DNA of 64,000 nt, taken from Trichomonas vaginalis G3. Its lineage: Eukaryota; Parabasalia; Trichomonadida; Trichomonadidae. The stretch spans positions 28,783,896 through 28,847,895 of the forward strand of contig NC_067206.1 in the NCBI RefSeq assembly GCF_026262505.1. The letters are read 5' to 3'. This document shows, piece by piece, positions 32,001 through 41,044 of the stretch. How positions within the stretch are numbered: the first letter of the stretch is position 1; the number at the start of each line of letters is the position of its first letter. The notes below the pieces were generated by a model. It made no database searches. It was not told the origin of the DNA and worked only from the letters and a program-made list of their open reading frames with translations. Both the position numbers and the translations under genes were made by a program.

Positions 32001-32837
32001 AAGTATAAGAAAGAAGGAAATCCTTTGCAAGAAAATATAAAGCTCATTCTGAACAGTATTTATGGCAAAACTATTCTATCTCCTATTGAGTCAAAAATAA
32101 CCATAGTAAATGACAAAGATGCTATAAGATATGCCATCAGAAACTACAACCATATAGTGAAGTTCGAAGGTTTGGATGGTTCAGATAAAACTATTTTCAA
32201 GCTAACGAAAAGCATTTGCAGACACTTTAACTTCTGTCCACTTGGTGTTAACATTCTGTCTATGTCGAAACGTATCATGAACGAAGTATTCTGTACTGCT
32301 GAAGATATGGGACTTCAAATATTTTACCAGGACTGTGATAGCATGCATATTTTCAATGAAGACATACCAAAGCTTGCAGCAGAGTTTAAGAATAGTTACG
32401 GTCGCGAACTTATAGGAAAGAACCTTGGTCAATTTCATTCTGACTTCGCAGAAATAACACCTGGAAAACAAAGTTTAGCATACAAGTCAATATTTTGTGG
32501 AAAGAAGACCTACATAGACTTACTCACGAATGATTTAAATGAAGTTGCATTCCATGCACGTTGCAAAGGTGTCAAACAAGACGTTCTTGCTTTAACAGCT
32601 AATGAAATGTTTCCTGAAGCTATACAATGCTATTACAATGAAGATAAGAACATTCACATACCTGTTGGAACATATGACAAAGACTCTGAGTTCAGTTTAA
32701 TGAAACTTTACAAAGCACTTTATGACGGTCAAGAGATTGGATTTGACTTATGTAAGTCATGTCAACCTTGCTTTGAAGAGAAGTTTAACTTCTCAATAAC
32801 GACTAAAACAAGCTTTATTCGTAAGTTGAAGTTCTGA
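29058..32837 (+). CDS. protein-primed family B DNA polymerase (1,259 aa)
   Basis: Continuous frame with all landmarks. Residues 1-60 form a small helical domain (LSKLEHSEIKQLLTEANIDV), which may be SAP-like. Around 364-410 a TEDNCFVYACIQAG segment recalls OTU-type cysteine proteases reported in Polinton polymerases. Exonuclease motifs are near 571 (FFADFECS) and 622 (FHNLSHD). Polymerase motif A is near 840 (DFDAVSLYPS), B near 999 (NSIYGK) and C near 1,090 (YQDCDS). It replicates linear DNA from a terminal protein. Length is within the family range. Looks whole. A G+C double hairpin lies in the N-terminal part (29226-29250) without upsetting the frame. Confidence 0.92.
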   Translation: MYRKLSKLEHSEIKQLLTEANIDVAKHYATNKKALADILNDYNGAISYDRIHEFIKPQRGEDEVHARAFPLNDVAIDLYHRRSVPHEVRREMFDITNANVGETRRRDDTLKQQRREMFKSAIEQVRKANDVIRSIDDKPKEGERWLKKDEENRKRNVKSGNRLIDFNIEALDEPNRDYLHKHFGKVFMRLLEKIKINSQQRWMVCYKLGGKYECSTLNLNNIGTLLHQLLKENFISEIEANAAGIVEMHYDFFLTNIKNLTEIKMYDLTEYEGLTMSDVKKGKPKKRPYRDESTLTNDQKAILEALKQTGNPALIESFWKDNGEKKFYKKRSGQFWKYLCTLPINLERYQIFNELNKRTATLMTEDNCFVYACIQAGVNEETIDHMREVIRVRDFPQSKVQEISDATGIAFNVTIGYFNDSRHNEIKRYIPKECETVRTLDLLLVEDHYMLNERLPMTTYFIRNYIEILKECGGMNIEKQMKIYTKRENKYVVRYDRTTPLWDVMKTLWECKYFEPISYGELFTYTTDLYKQNLAPFKDLTYAPKYCVQLKKKAESKEVNKAKCKFIPEHVFFADFECSTDGVHKAFNICYDGEDGSVSESIWGQNCATEFLERLPDKSLIYFHNLSHDINFILRHMTEVKGTPIIKGSRTMQITGIYKGKAIIIKDSYTVINKKLKLFPEMFHLQCGEKEVFPYQYYSSSLLANDNRTGVISEACKFIQDADTFMKNIDSIKGCRIDENHFDLEKYSTFYCKQYVRILREGFVKFRNDILKEFDLNVYDYVSICSIANKLFENRVYFPNGNLYDLSNKPREFISRCIQGGRCMLSDNMKQKSEKKLIADFDAVSLYPSAIARLYTLEGIPKVMKKEMLSTEYLMRHLFDDDQKEPIGEKFMSGFFVLIKITEIGIHRHFPLIVCDPELNPELNVPRSSNTCCLMYVDHITLQDLIKYQGVKCEVLQGYYYDGNRDIRIRDEVKKLFGLRLKYKKEGNPLQENIKLILNSIYGKTILSPIESKITIVNDKDAIRYAIRNYNHIVKFEGLDGSDKTIFKLTKSICRHFNFCPLGVNILSMSKRIMNEVFCTAEDMGLQIFYQDCDSMHIFNEDIPKLAAEFKNSYGRELIGKNLGQFHSDFAEITPGKQSLAYKSIFCGKKTYIDLLTNDLNEVAFHARCKGVKQDVLALTANEMFPEAIQCYYNEDKNIHIPVGTYDKDSEFSLMKLYKALYDGQEIGFDLCKSCQPCFEEKFNFSITTKTSFIRKLKF
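29226..29250. repeat. G+C double hairpin 6 (Polinton A polymerase)
   Basis: CCGCAACGCGG then CGA then GGACGAAGTCC. Read in frame as KPQRGEDEVHAR. The same layout appears in the Polinton B polymerase at 40853. Confidence 0.9.
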
Positions 32838-33768
32838 GGTCATTTATTTTTGTCAGCAATGAGGTCATTCGTGATAAAAATAAAACTAGCGTAGATTTTA
32901 CAATACTGCGATGGTAGAGTTAAGAGTTGTGCTTCAATGTAGAGACAGTCCTTATGGTCTGGAGGTAAGAACACTGGGCAGTTATGGTCATGAGTGGAGA
33001 ACATGTCTATCCAAAACTCACGATTGAAGCCAGTTAATTTATAGTATTTAGGGTTAGGAAGTGGTGAAGTTCTTGTATGACCAATGAACTCATTTTCAAC
33101 TCCCTTACTTAAGTTTGAATATAATATAGCTTGCTTTCTATCCAATTCCAGGTGTTACAATCTTTGAAAATTCATTTTTCCTCGGAAAGCATTGCATCAT
33201 AATTGAAACATTCTGAAATCATCACTTGGTTCAGAGATTTGAAATCTTATACGTAATGGATTTTCTTTCTTTTTAGCTACTTCATTGAATGGTGAATATA
33301 TAATAAACTGACAGTCATGAGTTCCATCTTCATTTTCATTAAATTCATAATGAAAGTCTATAAGTTGTGGCCGACTACCTTCTTCTTTCAGTGTGCAAGA
33401 AATCACGTAAAGGCTGTAAAGTTTGTACTTCAATGTTGAACTTTTTCTCGAACATCTCATTAAATGAATCATACATTGTTGCAATGTTTATCGTCTTTAA
33501 AGTATTTGTATATGTGAATGTTTTGGGCGCTTAAAGACTGTTCGTCATTTTCTATCTCGACTTGAAGTAAAAAGTCAACCTTCTGAAAGCACGTGTTATA
33601 TACATAGATGTTATGCCAATGTACTTCTCTTCATTTATGTTCACAATCCAGTCTGTTGGAAACTTAAACGTTACTCTGTTCCCCTTTATTTGACGTCAGG
33701 GTTTTCACTACTGAACGCAACAGATAAAGGTATTTGTCTATACATTTAATTCGGATAAAAAAACACAT
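32838..33768 (-). pseudogene. remnants of one or two unknown minus-strand genes
   Basis: Minus-strand open stretches of about 100 residues each (32840-33145 and around 33197-33484) with normal-looking composition, and more fragments up to 33,730. The convergent arrangement with the polymerase and the place before the capsid suggest virion or maturation genes. No adenain-type protease motif could be recognised. Not whole (several breaks). Confidence 0.45.
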
Positions 33769-34060
33769 TTACTCTTTCTTTGCTTCAGCTTCTTCTCTAG
33801 CTTTTGCTTCAGCTTCTTCTCTAGCTTTCTTCGCCAGCAAACGTGGGTTCTTCTGTCTTCCAGCAGCTAATGCAGAGCAAGTTGTTTTCACTAAGTTTTC
33901 TCGTTGGTCTCTGGCTTTTTGTTCTTGTTTTTGTTCCTTCAGTTCGGATAAAATTTGCTCACGAATTTCTTTCTTCAATGCTTCAACATCTATGACCCTT
34001 GGGTCTTGTCCGTAGGGCTTGTCTGAGTCATTTGACTGCAGATAAAAACAAAATTAAAAC
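33769..34060 (-). CDS. Lys/Glu-rich coiled-coil protein, unknown
   Basis: The minus-strand reading is highly charged and helical (KKEIREQILSELKEQKQEQK, then REEAEAKAREEAEAKKE at the end, a short tandem repeat). Residues before the first Met of the charged part (DKPYGQDPRVIDVEAL) look coding. Probably a small scaffold or DNA-binding protein. Start uncertain. Confidence 0.45.
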
Positions 34061-34075
34061 TTTAACCGATGTAAA

Positions 34076-34490
34076 ATGAGCTTGTCAAAATCAGAGCGAG
34101 AGTCTATTATATTAAATGACGCAAGAGGAATACAACATCCTTTCTATTACGTAAGTCAGAGTAAAAATGGTAAAATATACGTAAGAAAAAGAAAGGTTCC
34201 ATTAGCGAATGCAGAAAGCGACAACATTAAGGTGCATGCACCGAGGGCGAAGCCCATATAAAACCTTCTATTCAAACTGAAAAGTCAATAGAACAAGAAG
34301 AAAAAGCCAGATGTACTTTCAATAACGAACCAAGAGCTTATTGCAAAGTTCGTGAATTTCATTGAAAAACAAACCGAGTCAAAAGAATCCTGACCGCCAG
34401 TGAAAGAAGTTGAGACAAAAGAGAATGTACAGTTCATTGAAAATGTCAAGAAACAACTTCCACACGAATGCCAAGAAGAAGAGTGAGAAT
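34076..34490 (+). pseudogene. small gene of unknown function, remnants
   Basis: A 61-residue open stretch from ATG at 34076 (SKSERESIILNDARGIQHPF, basic) is followed by further coding-like sequence to about 34,490. It lies directly upstream of the capsid gene and is preceded by an A+T-rich start region. Not whole. Confidence 0.4.
34231..34255. repeat. G+C double hairpin 7 (Polinton A)
   Basis: GGTGCATGCACC (perfect palindrome) at 34231-34242, GA, then GGGCGAAGCCC at 34245-34255. Confidence 0.85.
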
Positions 34491-34527
34491 AATGAAGTAA
34501 ATAGATATTTTTATCTGAAGTAAATAC

Positions 34528-36101
34528 ATGCAGAACGAACAGCTAAACGAATTTACTCCAGCAGAGCATATTCATCAGATTCGCTCATATTTCGATATCA
34601 TAGACAATGCAGTTCAAATTGGTGACACTAATAGAAAATATTCTGACGCAAAGATTCCATCACAACCTGGAACTGCTAAAGATAACACATGGGTAACATT
34701 CAATCTCTCACCTCCTGGTGAAAATATGTTGGACCTTTACAATACATTCATTACGTATAAAATGGAAGGTCAATTTATTGTAGATAAAGAAATTGGTTCA
34801 GGTTCCAATAAAACAAACCCACCAGGATTTTGGATTGGTTTCGATGACGCTTTCTATGCAGTTGCTTGGATATCAAATCCTTGCAAATGGTCGTATCGTA
34901 TATTCTCAAGACAACGCAAGAGAAGAAGCATATATAACTTCAAACTCACAAACTACCGAACAAATAAAGAAAGTAGATGTTTTCTCAAAGACTCGACATG
35001 AAGATGTATGGAGTCATTCGGGAAACATGCAGAACAGGACAAATTGTTATGGTCCAATTACAGCAGGAAAATCATTTGATTTAAGCCTCGTTTAAGAATT
35101 CCTGTTAGAAGATTCCTTCCATTAGAAGCTATTCGATTTATTCCAGCTTTTGCAGGAAACATTCAGCTTAAAGTAAAGTTCAGTAGCGACGCCTTACAAT
35201 GCACATCTATATCTGTAAATGATATCATTGCTTTCAATCCAACTCTTAAAGTTGTATTTGCTTCAGATTCAAATCCACACGACAAAATAAATTTGTTCCA
35301 TGGAATGAACCATTCACTATGATAACGAAGGCAGTAGAAGCTAGTGGAACAGTTACTATTACAACTGTAACCCAGCAACTATTTCGAACAAAGATGGATT
35401 TTAATGAATGTTTCATTCATCCAAAGTCATTCTCTTTAGACCCTAACATTTATACAGAACTTGTAGAACATTATACAAACGAGGCTTTATGTTTTCCTGT
35501 TAAAGTTATGGATTGGATTCCTATGGACGGTTCATTCTCAAGAATACAGATAGTTCAAGTGCAACATTTACAGCAGCTTATACGCCTATTAATGTTAAAA
35601 GTATTTGGCACTATTTAGAAAGAAAGACAACTATTATGTTAATTTTGAGAACCCTAAGTTTAAATATCTTCAGCTTTCCATGGAGCTTATGGAAATATGC
35701 CTGCAGAACCTGAAAAATCATATGGACCTGTATTTTATGAAAGGTTGCGAACGCCTGCAATACAAACAATGATATGATAGGATTTAATGAAGATGTTATG
35801 AGGTCATTGGTGGAATGATGGTAGTGTGGAACATAAATGGGATAGCTATGACAACACACATTTCTTATGTGGTTTTCCAACAGAAGTGGACTTTTGCTTC
35901 CAGCAAGGTCAAACATCTACTGCTCCAATAACATACAAATTGTCTGTTAAAGGACCTATTGAACTAGCAACTGAAAATGTACCAAAGCCATTTATTGGAT
36001 TTATGAGGGATTGTTGCTTTGCCATTCAGGTGCGTGCTAATGGCATCACCATAATAAGATTAGATGACTATAACTTAGCTACGGACGACAGTGAGGAATA
36101 A
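34528..36101 (+). pseudogene. major capsid protein (double jelly-roll type), broken
   Basis: Position, length (about 520 codons in total span) and beta-rich content match the Polinton hexon-like major capsid protein. The start (EFTPAEHIHQIRSYFDIIDN) and the end (KLSVKGPIELATENVPKPF...) are recognisable. Equivalent to the Polinton B gene at 54869-56506. Preceded by TTTTTATCTGAAG-type start sequence. Not whole (several breaks). Confidence 0.7.
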
Positions 36102-36130
36102 AGATGAACGTTTATTTTTAAAGCTTATAA

Positions 36131-36570
36131 ATGAGTTCTTCATCAAGCTCTCGTGAACCTTCACCATCTATGAAACAAACTTTACCAAACGATTATGGAG
36201 CACCTATTGAATATTTTCTTACGAGCTACACAATGGCAAAGAGCAGTCTCACCAAGGTTAGGTGTTCCACCAGCTCCTGTCAAAAATAGCATTTGGTCAA
36301 GTCCTTATATAAGATATGGTCTCCCACTAGGTTTGCTAGCTACAGCAGGAGCAGTTATGAATGTTGAAAAGAAATAAAGCAAATGTTGTAAATAATACTG
36401 AAGTAGCTGAAGTTAAACAAACTCCAACACCTACAAGCAAAACCTTCAATGACTCCTGAACCTATGGAAGTACAACTCCTGTTCAAAAGTCAACTCCTAA
36501 ACCGACGCCAACATTTAAAACCAGAACCTACTCCTCAAATAAATCGTAAAACTCCTGCGTTTCCTTACTG
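36131..36570 (+). pseudogene. Ser/Pro-rich minor virion protein, remnants
   Basis: Begins with a Ser-rich leader, has a short hydrophobic segment (YGLPLGLLATAGAVM) and a Pro/Thr-rich tail (TPKPTPTF). Such small proteins follow the capsid gene in Polinton-type elements. Not whole. Confidence 0.4.
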
Positions 36571-36617
36571 AAAAAATAACGTTATTTTTATTTAATATTA
36601 AAATTTTATTTATTGAA

Positions 36618-36853
36618 ATGACAAATAAAGTCACTGAAGCAATGAAACAAAAGTTTTTGGTAGAATACATTAAATCAGGAACTATTCCAGAAGGTTTTTA
36701 CATTCATACTATGAAGGATGGTAGAGTTCAGTTTTAGAAGATAAAGCAACCATTAGATAGAGAAGATATATTAAGGAAGATTAAACTTCATGAGGACAAC
36801 ATTGCTGAACTTAAGAAGAAGTTAGAAGAGTTGGAGAAAGGAAGAGAGTTATA
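36618..36853 (+). pseudogene. small coiled-coil protein next to the right TIR
   Basis: N-terminal AMKQKFLVEYIKSGTIPEGF and a C-terminal heptad-like helix (LHEDNIAELKKKLEELEKG). Its 3' end lies in the terminal repeat. Polinton B has a comparable small helical gene at 57424-57525 near its right end. Not whole. Confidence 0.4.
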
Positions 36854-36870
36854 AAGCAATGAATTCAACA

Positions 36871-36920
36871 GGGTGAAAACCGGGTGAAAAAAGAGGTGAG
36901 ATTTCACCACTTCACCTAAA
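36871..36920. repeat. shared palindromic motif, copy 3 (Polinton A right TIR)
   Basis: Inverted partner of 17834-17885; on the plus strand it runs GGGTGAAAACCGGGTGAAAA ... TTCACCTAAA. Confidence 0.8.
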
Positions 36921-37018
36921 TTTATTTTGTGCTATGTTTTCATACGGGTGAGGGTGGTGATATCATTAATTTTTAAGTTTATTTTTATATAAATGACAGA
37001 ACAAAAATAAAGCATATC

Positions 37019-37555
37019 TACTCAACAGGAATGAGACCCTTACTGACTATGTATTCGTTTAATGCTTGATGAAAACAATGGTACATATTATCGTATGGGT
37101 ATACACAACGTCTGTTTCCATCGTCGTCGTATATGTAGAGCTCAAATCCAGTCCAACCTTCTTTTGTACAAATATGTAGCTTTATTTAAGTATGCATTTA
37201 TGTAGATAAGGCAATTTTCTTCATCGCTCCAGAAATAATTTTTGTTCTTTGTTGAAATAGTTTTCGTTCCTCTGCGACCATAAGGAATGTATGCAATGAA
37301 CTTTGCGTCATAAGGGATTGTAATATATTCAGGGTTTCTTTCATCGTCAATGGGTCTGTCTTTGTTAAAATGCATGTTTCTTAGTTTTACTTGAGTTTTG
37401 AATAGTTCACGGAAACGTTCTGGGAAAGAGTCATAGTAAATGTAGTCGGATATGTCTTTGTAATGAAATAAAAAATTTAAAAAAATAAAAATAAGGTTAT
37501 TTTTATTTAGTGAGGACGGTAGGGAATTCGTTAGTGAAGTCGTTAGTGAAGTCAT
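37019..37555 (-). pseudogene. TIR-embedded unknown gene, right copy, not whole
   Basis: Second copy of the 178-residue gene at 17199-17735, nearly identical in sequence, but not whole (about one break). The left copy remains open. Confidence 0.7.
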
Positions 37556-37716
37556 TAGTGAAGTCGTTTATGTGTCAGATGGTTTTGTAAATATTTAAGG
37601 TTAAGTTGGTGTTATGGTTGTGTTGTAAAATATACGTTACCGGTTTCGTAAAGTGTCAAAACCGCTAAGTGGTGTACGGAGGCGCGCAGTGCCACAGTAC
37701 GCAACTTAGAGATACT

Positions 37717-37896
37717 TCTACTATAAATGAATTCTTCTGGAATCGCGCCATCTGGAACTGAGATTTCAGCTCTAGAAATCTCCGCAAAAGTACTTATATT
37801 TAGTGGTGATTTGAAAATACTAGATGGTCTGATAATAGTAATCATTGTTCCATCTTTACAACCAAGCTTTTTCACTGTGAATAGTGTTACCATCAT
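37717..37896 (-). pseudogene. transposase-like gene, candidate N-terminal part
   Basis: Sixty codons on the minus strand from ATG at 37896 (with an adjacent ATG) run into the right end of Polinton A. They have coding-like composition (KKLGCKDGTMITIIRPSS, EISRAEISVPDGAIPEEF). The other side of Polinton A (17,037 leftwards) continues in the same strand with transposase-like sequence. The simplest reading is one gene split by the Polinton insertion. Confidence 0.5.
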
Positions 37897-38028
37897 TCAA
37901 AGAAAAATGTTTTTGTTCTTTTTCAATATTTGAAAAGGGCTTAGAAAAAAAAGTAACTAAATATGTTTTAAATACTCCAAATATTTATATATGTATAAAA
38001 AAATATAAGATATTCAATAAAAACGTGA
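37897..38028. other. short host segment between the two Polintons
   Basis: A+T-rich, no gene. It ends in ACGTGA (38023-38028), the target duplication of Polinton B, which recurs at 58913-58918. Confidence 0.85.
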
Positions 38029-38876
38029 AGTAGTATATGTGGAAGGGTTTAGTGACTTTTTTTGTTACATCTATATATAGACGATGCATTAAAATATAAA
38101 TCATAAAAGTATATGTGGAAGTGTTGTGTACGAAGTATATGTGGAAGGGTTTTGTATCATTTTTTGTTACATCTATATATAGACGATGCATTTATTTATA
38201 AATCATTAAAAAATTAACATTAATTTTAAAATAATTTATTTTTTTATCTTTTATAAAAGAAGCTATATATAGATGATGTCAGATATTCCGCGATTAATTA
38301 AACATTGTTTAAATCCTGAATGGGTTAAACTTCAATTTAAAAATGAAGATTGTGAATTATTAAATGAATATGAAAGCCAAAATAAGCTAATGAGGTATAA
38401 ATATAATGATAAAGAATATTTAATTTCATGGAATCAATGGAGTCATAATCAAAGACCTCATAAACGAGAAGAAGAAATTGAAAATAATGAAATGGAAATC
38501 ATTGATGACATTAAAGAGGATGGAATTCCTAAATTTTGTAGAAAAACCTTTAGAACTAAGTTAGGAGCATATAAACGTAGAGTATTAAATCCTGAATACA
38601 TAAAACATTTATTTAAAAAGGAAGACTGTGAATTATTAAACGTTAATGAATATGAAAATGCTAAATCAAAATTGAAATATAAATATATTGGAAGTGATGA
38701 AAGGTGTAAAGATAAAGATAAAGTTTATTCAGTTTCATATAATAACTGGCACACGTTAGGGATAAGAAAACATTTAGGAGATTATGGTAAAAGTTCTGAA
38801 TTCTTTAAATCTAGTATGTACGAGAGAGTAAAAGAAATTAGAAATAATTATTTTCATGAATAAAAAAATAAACTTC
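38029..38876. repeat. Polinton B left terminal inverted repeat
   Basis: About 848 bp mirrored at 58066-58912. The tip contains a direct repeat of roughly 110 bp with AGTATATGTGGAAG, GTTACATCTATATATAGACG and ATGCATT words in two rounds, followed by the 196-residue gene. Confidence 0.93.
38273..38863 (+). CDS. TIR-embedded two-repeat protein (196 aa), left copy
   Basis: Whole gene inside the terminal repeat. Two internal repeats of about 55 residues: residues about 10-62 (LNPEWVKLQFKNEDCELLNE ... YKYNDKEYLISWNQW) and about 105-165 (LNPEYIKHLFKKEDCELLNV ... YKYIGSDER ... YSVSYNNW). The pattern ED-CELL-x-YE ... LKYKY ... S-x-x-x-W resembles small DNA-binding repeats found beside viral and homing nucleases, where similar CELL...LKYKC units occur (family knowledge, tentative). 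A gene for an end-binding or regulatory DNA-binding protein would fit the terminal location (inference). Identical to the right copy as read here. Confidence 0.7.
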   Translation: MMSDIPRLIKHCLNPEWVKLQFKNEDCELLNEYESQNKLMRYKYNDKEYLISWNQWSHNQRPHKREEEIENNEMEIIDDIKEDGIPKFCRKTFRTKLGAYKRRVLNPEYIKHLFKKEDCELLNVNEYENAKSKLKYKYIGSDERCKDKDKVYSVSYNNWHTLGIRKHLGDYGKSSEFFKSSMYERVKEIRNNYFHE

Positions 38877-38934
38877 TTACGAAAAATTAAAAAATTATGT
38901 TTTTTATAATTTATTTTTTTATTTTGTATGAAAT

Positions 38935-40035
38935 GAGCGTCAAAACTAACAATGTTAAAAAAATGGGATTCACAAATGAGGAAATAAAGGATATATTAGA
39001 GGAGGCGGGTTATGAAGTTATAAATATTATTTAAGAAATTGTCAAAAATTCGCCGAGTTATTAAATGATTTAGATTATGATGGAAAAATGAATAAAGATG
39101 ATGTTATAAATTTTTATATCCTACATCTGAAGAAGAAAAACCTAAAGAACCTGATGTTTTCCCTGAATATTATGAAGAACGGATTAAAGATGATGAATAT
39201 GATGAAATTGAAAGACTGGAAAAAATAAGAGATGAAATAGATGAAAAAATTAAGGAATTAAGAGAAGTTGAAAAATATAATGAGAATGAAGTAGAGGGTT
39301 TAATGAATATCCCAGCTTCAGAATCAGAAGTTCAGAAATCTCATGAAGAAAGATATAAAAATTACTTTTTGGAATCTACTAAAAATTTATTAGATGGTGA
39401 TATTGACGAAACACTTTCAGAAGAAGGCACAAAATTTATTCATAAACATAAGCTTCAGTTTATTGACGATGAAGAATACCCTGTATATTACTTTCACCTC
39501 CTCTTGATTCTGAAAAATTCAAAAAAGCATTGAAAAATGTAACATATGCAACAAATACGATTAAGAAAGAAGACCATGATATTTACACAAATTATTATTT
39601 AAATAAATGCACGGTGTTGATAAAGTTTTTGATTTGTTAGATAAAATATCAAAAGAAACAATTGGTACATATAAAATTTTATGCGATTGTGGTTTCATTA
39701 TTGAAGATACCAATAATGTTTCATATGAAAGAACAGCACCGAAGGAAGACGAAGTGGAAAGGTCTATACCATTCGTTATTAAGAACATAAAAGATATGAA
39801 AACTTATAAGCATTATATTTATTCATTTATTTCAGAAAAAATGGAAGCAACCCATAAAACATCATCTCATCATTTTATAGCTATTCATACATTCCTTTTC
39901 AAAGTTGTGAAATTAAATAAGACAGGAATTAGATTTAATGTATCAGGGTACGCATTCTTGAGTAAATTAAAATGTATTCGTCACGTCGCAGATGATAAAA
40001 ATTTATGTGTTCTTAATTCATTTTATGGACTTTAG
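38935..40035 (+). pseudogene. unknown early gene of Polinton B, broken
   Basis: From ATG at 38935, with a helical SAP-like beginning (KKMGFTNEEIKDILEEAGYE), then a charged Glu-rich region and a longer globular end (39607-40035, 142 open codons, with CDCGFIIEDTNNV and KTSSHHFIAIHTF). The A+T/T-rich leader before the ATG matches other Polinton starts. May belong with the polymerase N-terminal region as in Polinton A. Not whole. Confidence 0.4.
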
Positions 40036-40040
40036 CCCTG

Positions 40041-40053
40041 GACTCTCTGAGTC
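40041..40053. repeat. hairpin after unknown gene (Polinton B)
   Basis: GACTC-TCT-GAGTC, immediately after a stop codon and before a T-rich promoter-like stretch; terminator-like position. Confidence 0.6.
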
Positions 40054-40852
40054 TCGGACTTTAAAAAAAATAAACTTTATTTTTATTTATTTTTTAATTT
40101 TTATTCTTACATAAATGAACAAAAATGGAACAGCTAAAATGAATGATAATCAAATAAGAGCCGAAGGTAGAAGGTTATTTAAACGCTTCTATAACATTCC
40201 TGATGGTGTTAATCCTAAAACTCGTAGAAGTTATTTAAATGAAGCAATAGATGCATATGAAGGGTTTGACATTTCATCAGAAAGTGAGAGGTTAGCAAGA
40301 ATGTTAAACGTTAATATTGATTTTTATTATTGTGACCCTCAACCAGAAGACGTAGACATTAACAAGGTAGACTTTCCATTAGTGGATTCAATAATGATAG
40401 ATCCAGAATTTGAAACAGTAAATATTTTATTAACACAGAGTCCATGTGGAAAACTTCACGCTGATAGAATAACAGACATTGAAGCACTCACAGGATATAA
40501 AGTTTGCCCCTTTTGCAAAGAAGAAGTATATTCTATCCGTGATGATCCAGAAAGGAAAAACCAAAGAAGATTTTTAAAGCATTGTGAGAAATGTAAAGAA
40601 AATAATGGAAGATTAATTCAAGACGTTCAATTGCAAAACACACAACAACCATATGCACCACATATCACGAAACAGAAGATATATCAATGGCTATTAGCAC
40701 ATAATTTGCAGGAATATTATAAACCAACAAGATATTATATTACTTTTGACTTTGAAACATTAGAGACTAAAGAAGAACTTCAACTTTCTGAATGTGCAAC
40801 TTTGAATGCTTACTTAAAACCATTTATGGTATCATCAACTGTCAAAATAAAG

Positions 40853-40877
40853 CCGCAAAGCGGCGAGGTCGTAGACC
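40853..40877. repeat. G+C double hairpin 8 (Polinton B polymerase)
   Basis: CCGCAAAGCGG, CGA, GGTCGTAGACC; read as KPQSGEVVDRDK. Same layout as 29226-29250 in Polinton A, although the surrounding polymerase sequences are unrelated at this point. Confidence 0.9.
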
Positions 40878-41011
40878 GTGATAAAACATTTACGAGGAAT
40901 TTTTGCTTAACATCAAGTGATTCGTTCATCTCTGATTGGATTGAATTTTTATTTTCAACCTGTTCATTAGTTGCTAAATCAAATATTGAACAATATGAAG
41001 AATTAATGAAG

Positions 41012-41044
41012 CCGCAAACGGACCAAACGGCGGGGACTTTGTCC
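41012..41044. repeat. G+C double hairpin 9 (Polinton B, decayed)
   Basis: A degenerate CCGC...GGCGG segment followed by GGACTTTGTCC; again preceded by AAG and read as KPQ. Confidence 0.6.

Larger units (their letters stand above)
17038..37716. mobile_element. Polinton A (Maverick), 20.7 kb, broken
   Basis: Inverted ends begin AGTATCTC... and finish ...GAGATACT, and the terminal repeats are about 879 bp. Contents include a packaging ATPase, penton-like protein, collagen fibre, integrase, KilA-N protein, protein-primed DNA polymerase and double jelly-roll capsid, so the family is clear. No exact 6-bp target duplication abuts the ends. TCTACT follows the right end, while TCTACA lies three bases away from the left end, a possible imperfect pair. 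The terminal repeats are nearly identical, so insertion or repeat homogenisation was fairly recent, yet roughly half a dozen internal genes are not whole (about ten breaks overall). It interrupts a transposase-like gene. Confidence 0.92.
36839..37716. repeat. Polinton A right terminal inverted repeat
   Basis: Inverted counterpart of 17038-17916, about 878 bp, ending GAGATACT. Contains the second copy of the TIR gene and of the shared palindromic motif (36871-36920). Confidence 0.93.

Noticed and set aside
39607-40035. Adenain-type maturation protease
   Set aside because: A His-containing segment is present, but the His-Glu/Asp-Gln-Cys order of that family could not be seen here or elsewhere in either element.
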